A stretch of DNA of 41,679 nucleotides, from the NCBI GenBank assembly GCA_024638915.1, contig JAHEJJ010000026.1, positions 1 to 41,679 on the forward strand, read 5' to 3'. Positions 24,932 to 33,188 of the stretch are shown piece after piece (within the stretch, counting starts at the first letter, position 1; every line of letters begins with the position of its first letter). The position numbers and the translations under genes are program-made. This DNA is from Robiginitalea sp. (GTDB lineage Bacteria; Bacteroidota; Bacteroidia; Flavobacteriales; Flavobacteriaceae). The notes beneath the pieces were generated by a model that was given only the letters and a program-made list of their open reading frames with translations, did not search any database and had not been told where the DNA came from.

Positions 24932-25685
24932 ATGACTTATCCCAAGACAATGCTCTGTACCGCGATACGAATCGCTGGAGTATTTTTTTAGGTTCTGGTG
25001 TGTTGATTTTATACATATCGCGGATAAGTTCGTCGGCTTGCTCAGGAGCGAAGTACCCTGAATGCATATAGGTTTTAATTCTTATGATGAATTCATCGGC
25101 GTCTGCCTCAGGGTGAAATTGTGTGGCATAAATGTTCTTCTTGATGCGAAACATCTGCACAGGACAGGAGGCTGAAGTGAGCAATAATATTGAGCCTTCG
25201 GGTACCTGATCGCATGCTTCCTTATGCCCGACCATAGCTTCAAAACGATCGGGCAGTCCTTTTAAGAGCGGGTCTTTTCTACCCTCTTCGGTCAAGGATA
25301 GTGTAGCACTTCCAATTCCTTCTGAATATCTACCGGAAATTGGTGTTCCGCAATACCGGCCCAAGAGTCCATTTCCGGAACAGGCTCCCAAAAAGGGAAA
25401 ATCTACCCTGATCACCTGATCGAAGAGGTGGCTAAAGAAATCCTCAACACCTTTTTGAACAGAATCCTTAAGCTTTTCCTCCTTGCTAACATCAAAAGGA
25501 CTACCACCTGCGATGATCGCACAGTACTTCTCCAGATCAATACGAGTATCTGTATGGCGTTCTACCCTGATTCTTTCCACATCTGATTCGGGAATCCCAC
25601 CGACCCGTAGGAAGGCCTCAAATTCACTTTCAGCCGCCTCGTCTTCAGGCCGCATTTGAAGGATCAGTACTTTTTTCACATTCAA
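24912..25685 (-). CDS. Class I glutamine amidotransferase-like protein
   Basis: The 257-residue protein has the class I glutaminase triad: Cys102 in FPFLGACSGNGLLG and His191/Glu193 in YATQFHPEADADEF. MVGHKEAC (about residue 151) is also typical of GuaA-like stand-alone glutaminase domains. Family members transfer or hydrolyse glutamine amide nitrogen, or are repurposed peptidase-like hydrolases; no synthetase partner is adjacent. The open frame starts with TTG (MNVKKVLILQM); a GTG two codons on is an equal choice. It lies 131 bases downstream of the amidohydrolase gene on the same strand. The true substrate cannot be told. Confidence 0.9.
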   Translation of the reverse strand: MNVKKVLILQMRPEDEAAESEFEAFLRVGGIPESDVERIRVERHTDTRIDLEKYCAIIAGGSPFDVSKEEKLKDSVQKGVEDFFSHLFDQVIRVDFPFLGACSGNGLLGRYCGTPISGRYSEGIGSATLSLTEEGRKDPLLKGLPDRFEAMVGHKEACDQVPEGSILLLTSASCPVQMFRIKKNIYATQFHPEADADEFIIRIKTYMHSGYFAPEQADELIRDMYKINTPEPKKILQRFVSRYRALSWDKSFIPPSK

Positions 25686-25816
25686 CGGTTCTATAGTCCG
25701 GGCTTATCCCGAAAAAGCAAAACTATCAAATCGTTTTCGAAGTTCCGAAAATTGCTGAAGGGATTTCGCGATCCAATGTTCGACTTATGTTAAAATCAAT
25801 GGTGGAAAACATTCCT

Positions 25817-27475
25817 TTAATCATGGTATCCCTTCCATCCGGGCCCACGAACAACCCTTCCTGGAAATGATTCTGTATGATTACCGTTACGGATAACCTG
25901 TACTCCGTTGACAAATACATGCTCTACCCCGGTGGCGTATTGGTGCGGTTGGTCAAAAGTGGCACGATCGGCGATACTGTCGGCATTAAAAAGGACAACA
26001 TCTGCAAAATAACCGGTTTGTAATTTACCGCGTTTTTGAAGTTTAAGATTGTTTGCCGGCAGGGAAGTGAGACGCCGAATCGCTTCCTCGAGTGATATTA
26101 TTTGTTTTTCGCGGACGTAGTGGCCTAACAAACGTGCGAAGGACCCATAAGCCCTGGGATGGGTGCTCTGCTCTAAAAATATACCTTCATTGGTATACGA
26201 ACCGGCGTCGGAACAGATGGCCATATAGGGCAGTGCCAGCTTTTTCTCGATATTCTCCTCCGACATCGAAAAATAGATCACCTGGATACGACTGTCATCC
26301 TCATAAATAAGATCGAGAACCGTATCTTCTGCTGATTTCTGCCTTTCGGTTGCCACCTGCTGCAGGGTCTTGCCCATCAGATGTCTCAGCTCCTTATTTT
26401 TAAAACCCACCAGGAGTATTTTGTCGGCCGGGACATGAAAGTCCATTTCTTCTTTCATTTTTTGTCGCTTCGTCGGATCTTCGATCAGTGCCATGGTCTT
26501 TTGGTGACCTCCCTCCTTGGCCCAAGTCGGCAGAATTACATTTAAACCTGTGGAACTGGCATTATACATGTACATATCCGTACTGATGTCGAGCCCGTCT
26601 TTGCGAGCTTCATCCACAAGCTGAATCGCGCTGTCAAGTAAATGCCAGTTGGCTTTGCCAGAAGCTTTGAAGTGGTAAATTTCCGATCGGATTTCGGCCT
26701 CCCTTGCGATAGTGATCAATTCCTGAACAGCATCCAGGAGGTTTGCTTCTTCGTCTCTGATATGAGAGATATACATTCCGTCGTATTCCGATACAATTTT
26801 GGCCAGTTCGACGATCTCTGGGGTTTGTGCATGGCCGCTGGGGACATAGATCAGAGAAGTAGATAGCCCAACTGCTCCCTCCTCCATCGCCTCCCTCAGC
26901 AAAGATTTCATCGTCTCCATTTCCTCTGCAGACGGGCCCCTGTTTTCATAGCCCAGCACATAATTTCGCAATGTACCGTTGCCGACAAAGGAGGCAACGT
27001 TGGTGGAAATACCACTGGATTCGAGATGCTCGAGATATTCCCCCAGGGTGTTCCATCTTATATCGTATTCGATATGCTGCTGATTCTCCTTCATCTCATT
27101 TTTTGTTCTTTCGTTCAGCGGCCCCATGGATTGGCCTTCACCCAATACTTCCAGGGTAACCCCTTGTCGTAGATCTCCCTGGGAACGACCATCTTCGAGT
27201 AGAGAGACATTGGCCCAGCTCAGCATATTGATAAATCCAGGAGCTACGGTAAGCCCTGTGGCATCTATTTCAAGCCTTCCCTGAGCATTCTCGAGTTTTC
27301 CAACAGCATAAATAGTATCCGCATTAATAGCAACGTTACCGATTATTGCAGGGCTTCCGGTCCCATCGATTACCCGGGCGTTTTTGATCAGCACATCAAT
27401 GCTAGTGGTTTGTGATGTACAACTGTGCATCAAAGCCAGAACAGATAGGGTACAAAAGAGATAGTATATTTTCAT
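25817..27475 (-). CDS. N-acyl-D-amino-acid deacylase-like amidohydrolase, lipoprotein
   Basis: The 552-residue protein has a signal with a Cys at residue 19 (LALMHSC), likely lipidated. It follows the D-aminoacylase / dihydroorotase-like layout: IKNARVIDGTGSP, GLTVAPGFIN (about 74-83), YISHIRDEE with His238, IYHFKASGK with His268, YMAICSDAGSYTNEG with Asp423, and an end of GYFADVVLFNADSI and PGRVVRGPGWKG. Unusually the first metal site is altered: where HxH is expected after PGFID the sequence is NMLSW, and the Cys of GNCG is replaced (GEGQS). I recall this variant in other Bacteroidota, so it may be a natural subfamily with changed metal use. Role in peptidoglycan or D-amino acid turnover is inference. 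Confidence 0.88.
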   Translation of the reverse strand: MKIYYLFCTLSVLALMHSCTSQTTSIDVLIKNARVIDGTGSPAIIGNVAINADTIYAVGKLENAQGRLEIDATGLTVAPGFINMLSWANVSLLEDGRSQGDLRQGVTLEVLGEGQSMGPLNERTKNEMKENQQHIEYDIRWNTLGEYLEHLESSGISTNVASFVGNGTLRNYVLGYENRGPSAEEMETMKSLLREAMEEGAVGLSTSLIYVPSGHAQTPEIVELAKIVSEYDGMYISHIRDEEANLLDAVQELITIAREAEIRSEIYHFKASGKANWHLLDSAIQLVDEARKDGLDISTDMYMYNASSTGLNVILPTWAKEGGHQKTMALIEDPTKRQKMKEEMDFHVPADKILLVGFKNKELRHLMGKTLQQVATERQKSAEDTVLDLIYEDDSRIQVIYFSMSEENIEKKLALPYMAICSDAGSYTNEGIFLEQSTHPRAYGSFARLLGHYVREKQIISLEEAIRRLTSLPANNLKLQKRGKLQTGYFADVVLFNADSIADRATFDQPHQYATGVEHVFVNGVQVIRNGNHTESFPGRVVRGPGWKGYHD

Positions 27476-27566
27476 AATTTCAGGATGTTAGCACTTCATA
27501 AAAATACTCTAAATAATGCCGGGGACAAAGTCTGCATATTTGTACATTTACCCAAAATAACAGGCC

Positions 27567-28340
27567 ATGAATACTAGAGCGGAACAGCTCAACGCGCTTG
27601 ATCGATTGCTGACGATCATGGATGAATTGAGGCAAAAATGCCCCTGGGACCGGAAGCAGACTATGACAAGCCTAAGGCACCTTACTATTGAGGAGACCTA
27701 TGAACTAGGTGATGCGATACTCAATGATGATTTGGAAGAGGTTAAACGGGAACTTGGCGATCTATTGCTGCATATATTGTTTTATTCCAAAATTGGTTCG
27801 GAGACGGGCGACTTCGATATCGGCGATGTCGCCTCGGTTATATCAGATAAATTGATCAACCGTCATCCGCATATTTATGGTGATGTAAAGGTGGCCGATG
27901 AAGAAGAAGTAAAGCAAAACTGGGAGAACATCAAGTTGAAGGAAGGAAAGAAAAGTGTTCTTGAGGGCGTGCCGAACAGTTTACCCGCGCTTGTTAAAGC
28001 CAGTCGCATCCAGGATAAAGTGGCGGGAGTCGGTTTCGACTGGGAGCGGGCAGATGATGTTCTGGATAAAATAAACGAGGAGATAGATGAACTGAGACAA
28101 GCGCTTGATACTAATGTCAAACCGGACATAGAAGAAGAATTTGGCGATGTGCTTTTCTCGCTTGTGAATTATGCTCGTTTTATCGATATCAACCCCGAAA
28201 ATGCCCTTGAAAAGACAAATAAAAAATTTATCAAACGCTTTCGATATCTTGAAGGTAAAGCTCGCAAAGACGGAAAGCGACTTCAGGATATGACGCTTGC
28301 TCAGATGGAATTGCTTTGGCAGCAGGCTAAGTCGGTCTAA
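27567..28340 (+). CDS. mazG: Nucleoside triphosphate pyrophosphohydrolase MazG
   Basis: MazG hydrolyses nucleoside triphosphates, including non-canonical ones, to monophosphate and pyrophosphate. The 257-residue length is standard for the tandem-domain form. The first domain opens LLTIMDELRQKCPWDRKQT, with EETYELGDAI and the ELGDLLLH block; the second has EEIDELRQAL and EEFGDVLFSLVNYARF. Both EExxE-ExxD motif sets look complete. The ATG is clear. It is preceded by a leftward lipoprotein gene and begins a run of rightward genes with MATE. In other flavobacteria, as I recall, it sits with DUF5606 and def. Confidence 0.97.
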   Translation: MNTRAEQLNALDRLLTIMDELRQKCPWDRKQTMTSLRHLTIEETYELGDAILNDDLEEVKRELGDLLLHILFYSKIGSETGDFDIGDVASVISDKLINRHPHIYGDVKVADEEEVKQNWENIKLKEGKKSVLEGVPNSLPALVKASRIQDKVAGVGFDWERADDVLDKINEEIDELRQALDTNVKPDIEEEFGDVLFSLVNYARFIDINPENALEKTNKKFIKRFRYLEGKARKDGKRLQDMTLAQMELLWQQAKSV

Positions 28341-28457
28341 AGTCTGCTATAATATATCTTCAAACAAATAGTTGTTCAGTCATTAGTTGATTAGCGGCTG
28401 ATTGGTATTCTTGTGAAACAGGAAATACTATCTTTACGGCTCTAAATTCCATGTCTT

Positions 28458-29828
28458 TTGTTTCAAGCCTATACCAGAGAATTCAGGTATAATATCCGCC
28501 TGGCCGTACCGGTTATTACGGGAATGCTCGGCCATTCGTTTGTGGCATTTGCAGACAATATCATGGTAGGTCAGCTGGGTACTGCGGAACTCGCCGCGGT
28601 CTCCCTTGGGAACAGCTTTGTTTTTATTGCAATGTCGCTTGGGATAGGCTTTTCCACGGCCATAACACCTTTAGTAGCTGAAGCCGATGGTGCGAACGAT
28701 CCCCTGGCTGCCAAACATTCCCTTAAACATGGCCTCGTGCTTTGTACGATTTTGGGCCTTGCACTTTTTGGGATCATATTACTACTCAAACCACTGATGT
28801 ATTATATGGACCAGCCAGCAGAGGTAGTGATCCTGGCAATGCCTTATCTCGACCTGGTAGCATTTTCACTGGTGCCACTTGTAATGTTCCAGGCCTTTAA
28901 GCAGTTTTCAGAAGGTCTATCACAGACCAAATACCCGATGTATGCCACCATTATTGCCAATGTTATCAATGTGGTTATCAATTACCTACTGATCTTTGGA
29001 GCTTTTGGATTTCCAAAACTCGGAATTATCGGGGCCGCTATAGGTACACTGGTATCGCGAATGATCATGCTTCTTTACCTGTGGTACCTTTTGAGGATCA
29101 AACCAAAATTTCATGACTATGTCAGTGGTTTTAATTTCAGGCAACTCAGCGGAGAGGTCATTCGAAAGATCATAAACCTCGGTTTTCCCTCTGCATTGCA
29201 GATGTTTTTCGAGGTAATGATCTTCACTGTGGCCATTTGGCTCAGCGGTGTTTTGGGTAAAAATCCTCAGGCTGCTAATCAGATAGCACTGAACTTAAGC
29301 AGCATGACATTTATGTTCGGCATGGGCCTTGGAGTCGCGGCGATGATTAGGGTCGGCAACCAAATGGGCCTTAAGAAATTTTATGATCTGAGACGGATTG
29401 CCCGCTCAATCTTTTTGCTTACGCTGATCCTCCAGATAGGTTTTGCCATTTTCTTCCTGCTGGGCCGGCATTGGCTGCCCACCATATATCTCGATCAGGA
29501 CGATCCTGTGAATTTCGCCGATAATATGGAGGTAATGGGCATCGCGGCAGAATTGTTACTCGTATCGGCCTTCTTCCAGATCTCAGATGGTCTACAGGTA
29601 GTCATCCTTGGCGCACTGAGAGGTTTGCAAGACGTTAAGGTCCCTACGCTGATTACCTTTATAGCTTATTGGGTGGTAGGCTTTCCCATATGTTTTTACC
29701 TTGGATTGCATACCCCGCTGAAGAGCACCGGGATATGGATAGGATTATTGTCGGGGCTAACGGCATCCGCCATTATGTTGTATATTCGATTTAACTATAT
29801 GAGCAAACGACTTATAGCGACCCAATAG
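28458..29828 (+). CDS. MATE family efflux transporter
   Basis: The 456-residue product has about 12 hydrophobic segments. Its N-terminus (YTREFRYNIRLAVPVITGMLG) and GTAELAAVSLGNSFVFIAMS block are typical of the Bacteroidota MATE / DinF-like branch, which exports cationic drugs or metabolites using Na+ or H+. The only in-frame start is a TTG at 28458. An ATG seven bases upstream (28451) is one base out of frame and would give only 13 residues; removing one T from the TTTT run would join it as MSLFQAYTREF. So the reading may be a TTG start or a real or sequencing frameshift. A partial -7 match (TATCTTTA, 28429-28436) precedes it. Confidence 0.92.
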   Translation: MFQAYTREFRYNIRLAVPVITGMLGHSFVAFADNIMVGQLGTAELAAVSLGNSFVFIAMSLGIGFSTAITPLVAEADGANDPLAAKHSLKHGLVLCTILGLALFGIILLLKPLMYYMDQPAEVVILAMPYLDLVAFSLVPLVMFQAFKQFSEGLSQTKYPMYATIIANVINVVINYLLIFGAFGFPKLGIIGAAIGTLVSRMIMLLYLWYLLRIKPKFHDYVSGFNFRQLSGEVIRKIINLGFPSALQMFFEVMIFTVAIWLSGVLGKNPQAANQIALNLSSMTFMFGMGLGVAAMIRVGNQMGLKKFYDLRRIARSIFLLTLILQIGFAIFFLLGRHWLPTIYLDQDDPVNFADNMEVMGIAAELLLVSAFFQISDGLQVVILGALRGLQDVKVPTLITFIAYWVVGFPICFYLGLHTPLKSTGIWIGLLSGLTASAIMLYIRFNYMSKRLIATQ

Positions 29829-29835
29829 GCAGAAT

Positions 29836-30066
29836 ATGACTCTAATTCCCAAATTCTTAATGGCTGACAACACTGATTATCCCGACTCTATTTTTGTCGT
29901 CCATACCGAATACCCAAGATTTATCATCGACCTGAAAACCGATGAGGTAGAATGGCTGGAGGAATTCAGCAGGGATGATGAATCCGAGCTTTCCGCGATG
30001 ACCCAGGACTTAATAGAACAAGCTTCCGAATTTTACGATAGGGAAGTAGCACGCTACGATTCATAA
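29836..30066 (+). CDS. Small acidic conserved protein, unknown function
   Basis: A 76-residue protein (or 68 residues from the ATG at 29860, product MADNTDYPDSIFVV) between MATE and PAP2, with one base before the PAP2 start. It reads SIFVVHTEYPRFIIDLKTDEVEWLEEF and ends ASEFYDREVARYDS. It is acidic and has no membrane segment or signal. I recognise similar small flavobacterial proteins but no function. The position in a tight rightward run suggests co-transcription with the PAP2 gene. The shorter start is at least as likely. Confidence 0.72.
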   Translation: MTLIPKFLMADNTDYPDSIFVVHTEYPRFIIDLKTDEVEWLEEFSRDDESELSAMTQDLIEQASEFYDREVARYDS

Positions 30067-30067
30067 A

Positions 30068-30637
30068 ATGCTCGAAGAACTTCTGCAGCTAGATCGCCAG
30101 GTTTTCCTTTATCTCAACAATTTGGGAGCAGAAAGCTGGGACGGGTTCTGGTTGTTTCTAACTGATAAATGGTCCGCATTGCCTCTTTATATATTGCTTT
30201 TGTGGTTGAGTTATCGGCAGCTGGGCACCCGCAAGACATTAATCTTATTGATTTCTATTGCGCTGCTGATTACCTGTACCGACCAGATTGCCAATTTCTT
30301 CAAATACGGTGTAAAGAGAATCAGGCCTTGCTATGATGAAGAATTAACAGGGATTATGCGCTTGGTGAAATCCTCTTGCGGTGGGCGATTCGCATTTTTT
30401 TCGGCCCATGCCGCAAATTCTTTTGCGATTGCCAGTTTCTTCGGCTTACTATTTTGGAAACAGATGAGGATCTTGTCCTTCATTTTGTTCTTTTGGGCCA
30501 TGCTTGTGGCTTATAGCCGGGTCTATATAGGCGTACATTATCCATTAGATATCATTGCTGGTGCCATGACAGGACTGCTATTTGGCTGGTTATTTTACAA
30601 GTTATTTATCTTTGGAGTGCATAAATACTCATTATGA
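30068..30637 (+). CDS. PAP2-family membrane phosphatase
   Basis: The 189-residue membrane protein has the three PAP2 motifs: KYGVKRIRP (KxxxxxxRP), the central His motif in FFSAHAANSF and SRVYIGVHYPLDIIAG (SRxxxxxHxxxD). Family members remove phosphate from lipid phosphates, such as undecaprenyl diphosphate or phosphatidylglycerol phosphate. Its stop overlaps the start of the GT39 gene by 4 bases (ATGA), suggesting a link with lipid-carrier-dependent glycosylation, for example carrier recycling or dephosphorylation of a lipid. Substrate unproven. Confidence 0.92.
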   Translation: MLEELLQLDRQVFLYLNNLGAESWDGFWLFLTDKWSALPLYILLLWLSYRQLGTRKTLILLISIALLITCTDQIANFFKYGVKRIRPCYDEELTGIMRLVKSSCGGRFAFFSAHAANSFAIASFFGLLFWKQMRILSFILFFWAMLVAYSRVYIGVHYPLDIIAGAMTGLLFGWLFYKLFIFGVHKYSL

Positions 30638-32292
30638 TATCCAATCTCCGGTACTGGCTTTTTATGCTTCTTATCGTACTGGTTTATATCGCAGGACTTT
30701 TCGCGACTCTCTTTGAAAACGATTCTGCCCAGTTTGCAGTCATGGCGATGCGAATGGTTCAGGAAAACGATTTTGTAAACCTCATAAAGGGTAATGAGGA
30801 ATATCTCGATAAACCCCATCTTCACTACTGGCTGGCGGCCACTTCTTATTTGATTTTCGGTATTCAGGATTGGGCCTATCGCATTCCGGGTGTCTTGGCC
30901 TCCTTACTAGGTGCCCTCAGCTGCTATGGCCTGGGTAAGGAGTTGTATCGAAAGGAGGTTGGAAAAATCGCAGCCCTGATATTTCTCACTGCACAGACTA
31001 TAGTACTTTCCAATATCGATGTGCGAACCGATGCTGTACTTACCGGTTTTGCGGCCTTCTCTCTATGGCAGTTAGCACGCTATGTAAAAAGTAACCACCT
31101 GCAACATCTTGTTTTGGGTGCCATAGGTGCCGCACTGGCCTTTTCTACAAAGGGACAGATTGCAATACTCGTTATCGGTCTTCCCATATTATGCCATCTA
31201 TGGTTTGAACGACGGTGGGACAGACTTATTCAGTGGAAAACACTCATTGGAGTCCTCGTTTTTCTGCTGGTTTTAATCCCGGTACTTTATGCCTATTACC
31301 AGCAGTTCGATCTGCATCCAGAAAAGGTTATTCGTGGCAGGGACGGGCGAAGCGGTATTTATTTTATCCTTTGGGAACAGAGTTTCGAAAGATTGAGCGG
31401 GGAGGGTGTAGGAAAGAATAGTAGCGACTATTTCTTTTTCTTTCATACATTTTTATGGGTTTTTCTACCCTGGACCATAATTGGGATCCTGGCATTTTGG
31501 AAAAGATGGCGCGAAGTAGTGCGTTCTGGTGTAGGCCGATTAGACGGAAAAGAATTCCTGGCTGCGGGTGGGATTACGCTAATTTTCATTCTGATCAGCT
31601 TTGCCCAATTCAAACTACCTCATTATTTGAATATTACGATACCGCTATTTGCCATTCTTAGCGCTTCTTATCTTTTTGACATAGCAAAAAATAGTCACCC
31701 GCGATTACAAACATTTCTCATGGGCTCACAAGTATTTATTGCCTCGATGGTGGTGATTGTCAGCCTTATACTTTCTTTCTGGGTATTTGAGATCGGTTCA
31801 TGGGGTGGCAAAATCCTGCTCTTTTCGGGAATCATTATGCTGATTTACCTGACTTGGAAGAGCAAAGATTTTTCCAGCCGAATTATAACTATCTCTGTAT
31901 GCAGTGCTATTCTGCTGAACGCGGTCATGAACCTCCATTTTTACCCATCACTCCTTAATTACCAGGGAGGTTCTCGTATGTCTGAGATTGTAAAATCTGA
32001 AAAAATACCGGTCGATGCCATTCACAAACTTTCGGACCGGCATACCTGGGGGCTTGATTTCTACAACCGCTACCCCGTAAAGCGCTTAAGGGTTGAAGAT
32101 TTGAAGGGACAGCAGGATCTATGGCTCTACATCACTGATAAAGAATTGAAGTCCTTACAACAACTCGGCTACGACTGGGACCAGCAGTATACTGTTGATC
32201 AGTTTCGGATTACCCGTCTGCAGGGAAGATTCCTGAATCCGGCAACCCGAAAGGAAATCCTGAACAAAATGCATCTGGTACATTTATATTAA
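30634..32292 (+). CDS. GT39-family (ArnT/PMT-like) glycosyltransferase
   Basis: This 552-residue protein is a GT-C type membrane transferase. It has the first-loop acidic residue and family signature FENDSAQFAVMAMRM, YLDKPHLHYWLAATSYLIFG and DWAYRIPGVLASLLGALS, matching the PMT_2/ArnT group, and about 10-12 membrane segments, followed by a soluble C-terminal part of about 120 residues. GT39 enzymes use polyprenyl-phosphate sugars as donors to modify lipid A, proteins or glycans at the periplasmic face. The neighbouring GtrB/DPM-like GT2 could make such a donor. It is translationally coupled to the PAP2 gene and overlaps the opposing gene by 4 bases. Confidence 0.9.
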   Translation: MISNLRYWLFMLLIVLVYIAGLFATLFENDSAQFAVMAMRMVQENDFVNLIKGNEEYLDKPHLHYWLAATSYLIFGIQDWAYRIPGVLASLLGALSCYGLGKELYRKEVGKIAALIFLTAQTIVLSNIDVRTDAVLTGFAAFSLWQLARYVKSNHLQHLVLGAIGAALAFSTKGQIAILVIGLPILCHLWFERRWDRLIQWKTLIGVLVFLLVLIPVLYAYYQQFDLHPEKVIRGRDGRSGIYFILWEQSFERLSGEGVGKNSSDYFFFFHTFLWVFLPWTIIGILAFWKRWREVVRSGVGRLDGKEFLAAGGITLIFILISFAQFKLPHYLNITIPLFAILSASYLFDIAKNSHPRLQTFLMGSQVFIASMVVIVSLILSFWVFEIGSWGGKILLFSGIIMLIYLTWKSKDFSSRIITISVCSAILLNAVMNLHFYPSLLNYQGGSRMSEIVKSEKIPVDAIHKLSDRHTWGLDFYNRYPVKRLRVEDLKGQQDLWLYITDKELKSLQQLGYDWDQQYTVDQFRITRLQGRFLNPATRKEILNKMHLVHLY

Positions 32293-33188
32293 TCTCGAAC
32301 CTGTCTTTTGATCAGGGCTTCATCTTTAATTTTTAATGCTGGTTTTTTAAAGTGATAATAGATTCCTACTATCGAAACCAGTGCCGTAATTGAAAAGAAG
32401 AGTATACTTATGCTAACGGAGCTGCTTTCGTCCAAGCTTAGCCAAAGTGCCCCATAAAAAAAGACCACCTCCCGGCTACCGATACCTCCGATGGTAAGGG
32501 GGAGTACGGCAACCACGGAGGATACCAGGAAAATGAAAATATATGACAAGGCCTGGTCCTCCAGATTCAAACTATGCAATAAAAAAAGAGCACATAAGAT
32601 CTGGCTTAGCTGTACAAGAGCGGAATATCCCAAGGATGTCCAATAAATCGGGTAGAGGTAATCAAAGAAGCGTTTGTTCAAAACCCAAAAGGCCAGCAGC
32701 GACAATGCAATACATAAACCGAACATCCACCTAAATCCTTGCAGCTCAGCGGCAGGAAGTAATAAACCTAGTATACATGCGAAGTTGACCAACAGCAGTA
32801 ATCCACTAAGGCGATCGAGCAGTAGGGTGGCAACCACCCTTTTGGTCGGCACTTCGAATTTTTGCCGGATCAAATACCCTTTATAGGCATCTCCGCCTAT
32901 ACCACCGGGTAAAAAAAGATTGTAAAACATACCCAGAAGATAGAGTTCAGCGTTACTGCGCTGTGTGAGTTTTGTCCCGATTTGATGAAAATATAGATTA
33001 AGCCGGAGGGATGCGAAACCTTTAGACAGTATGAAAAGTATTACCGCAGCCAGGAGGAAGAACAGCTTAGTTCGTTTTATCACTTCCCATACCTCGCTGA
33101 ATTGGATTTTGGTAAAAACAAAGTAGATCAGCAAAAGGCTAAAAACTATCTTGAGTATGGTTATCAGACGTTTACGTTGTCTTTCCAC
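32289..33188 (-). CDS. Lysylphosphatidylglycerol synthase TM-domain / flippase-like membrane protein (UPF0104)
   Basis: The 299-residue protein is almost all membrane segments (about seven or eight). It shows the family's YLLGMFYNLFLPGGIGGDAYKG motif, then RVVATLLLDRLSGLLLL and VAVLPLTIGGIGSREVVFF. This is the membrane part of MprF-like and AglD-like proteins (UPF0104), often found beside glycosyltransferases and proposed to move lipids or lipid-linked sugars. The start is GTG inside the 3' end of the upstream GT2 (17-base overlap), indicating tight co-translation. No lysyl transferase domain is attached. Confidence 0.9.
   Translation of the reverse strand: MERQRKRLITILKIVFSLLLIYFVFTKIQFSEVWEVIKRTKLFFLLAAVILFILSKGFASLRLNLYFHQIGTKLTQRSNAELYLLGMFYNLFLPGGIGGDAYKGYLIRQKFEVPTKRVVATLLLDRLSGLLLLVNFACILGLLLPAAELQGFRWMFGLCIALSLLAFWVLNKRFFDYLYPIYWTSLGYSALVQLSQILCALFLLHSLNLEDQALSYIFIFLVSSVVAVLPLTIGGIGSREVVFFYGALWLSLDESSSVSISILFFSITALVSIVGIYYHFKKPALKIKDEALIKRQVRD

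Noticed and set aside
25704-25786. Short leftward frame between the deacylase-like gene and the amidotransferase gene (EHWIAKSLQQFSELRKRF)
   Set aside because: It looks like an amphipathic helix end, but is only about 26 codons with no start and no recognised family; chance is enough to explain it.
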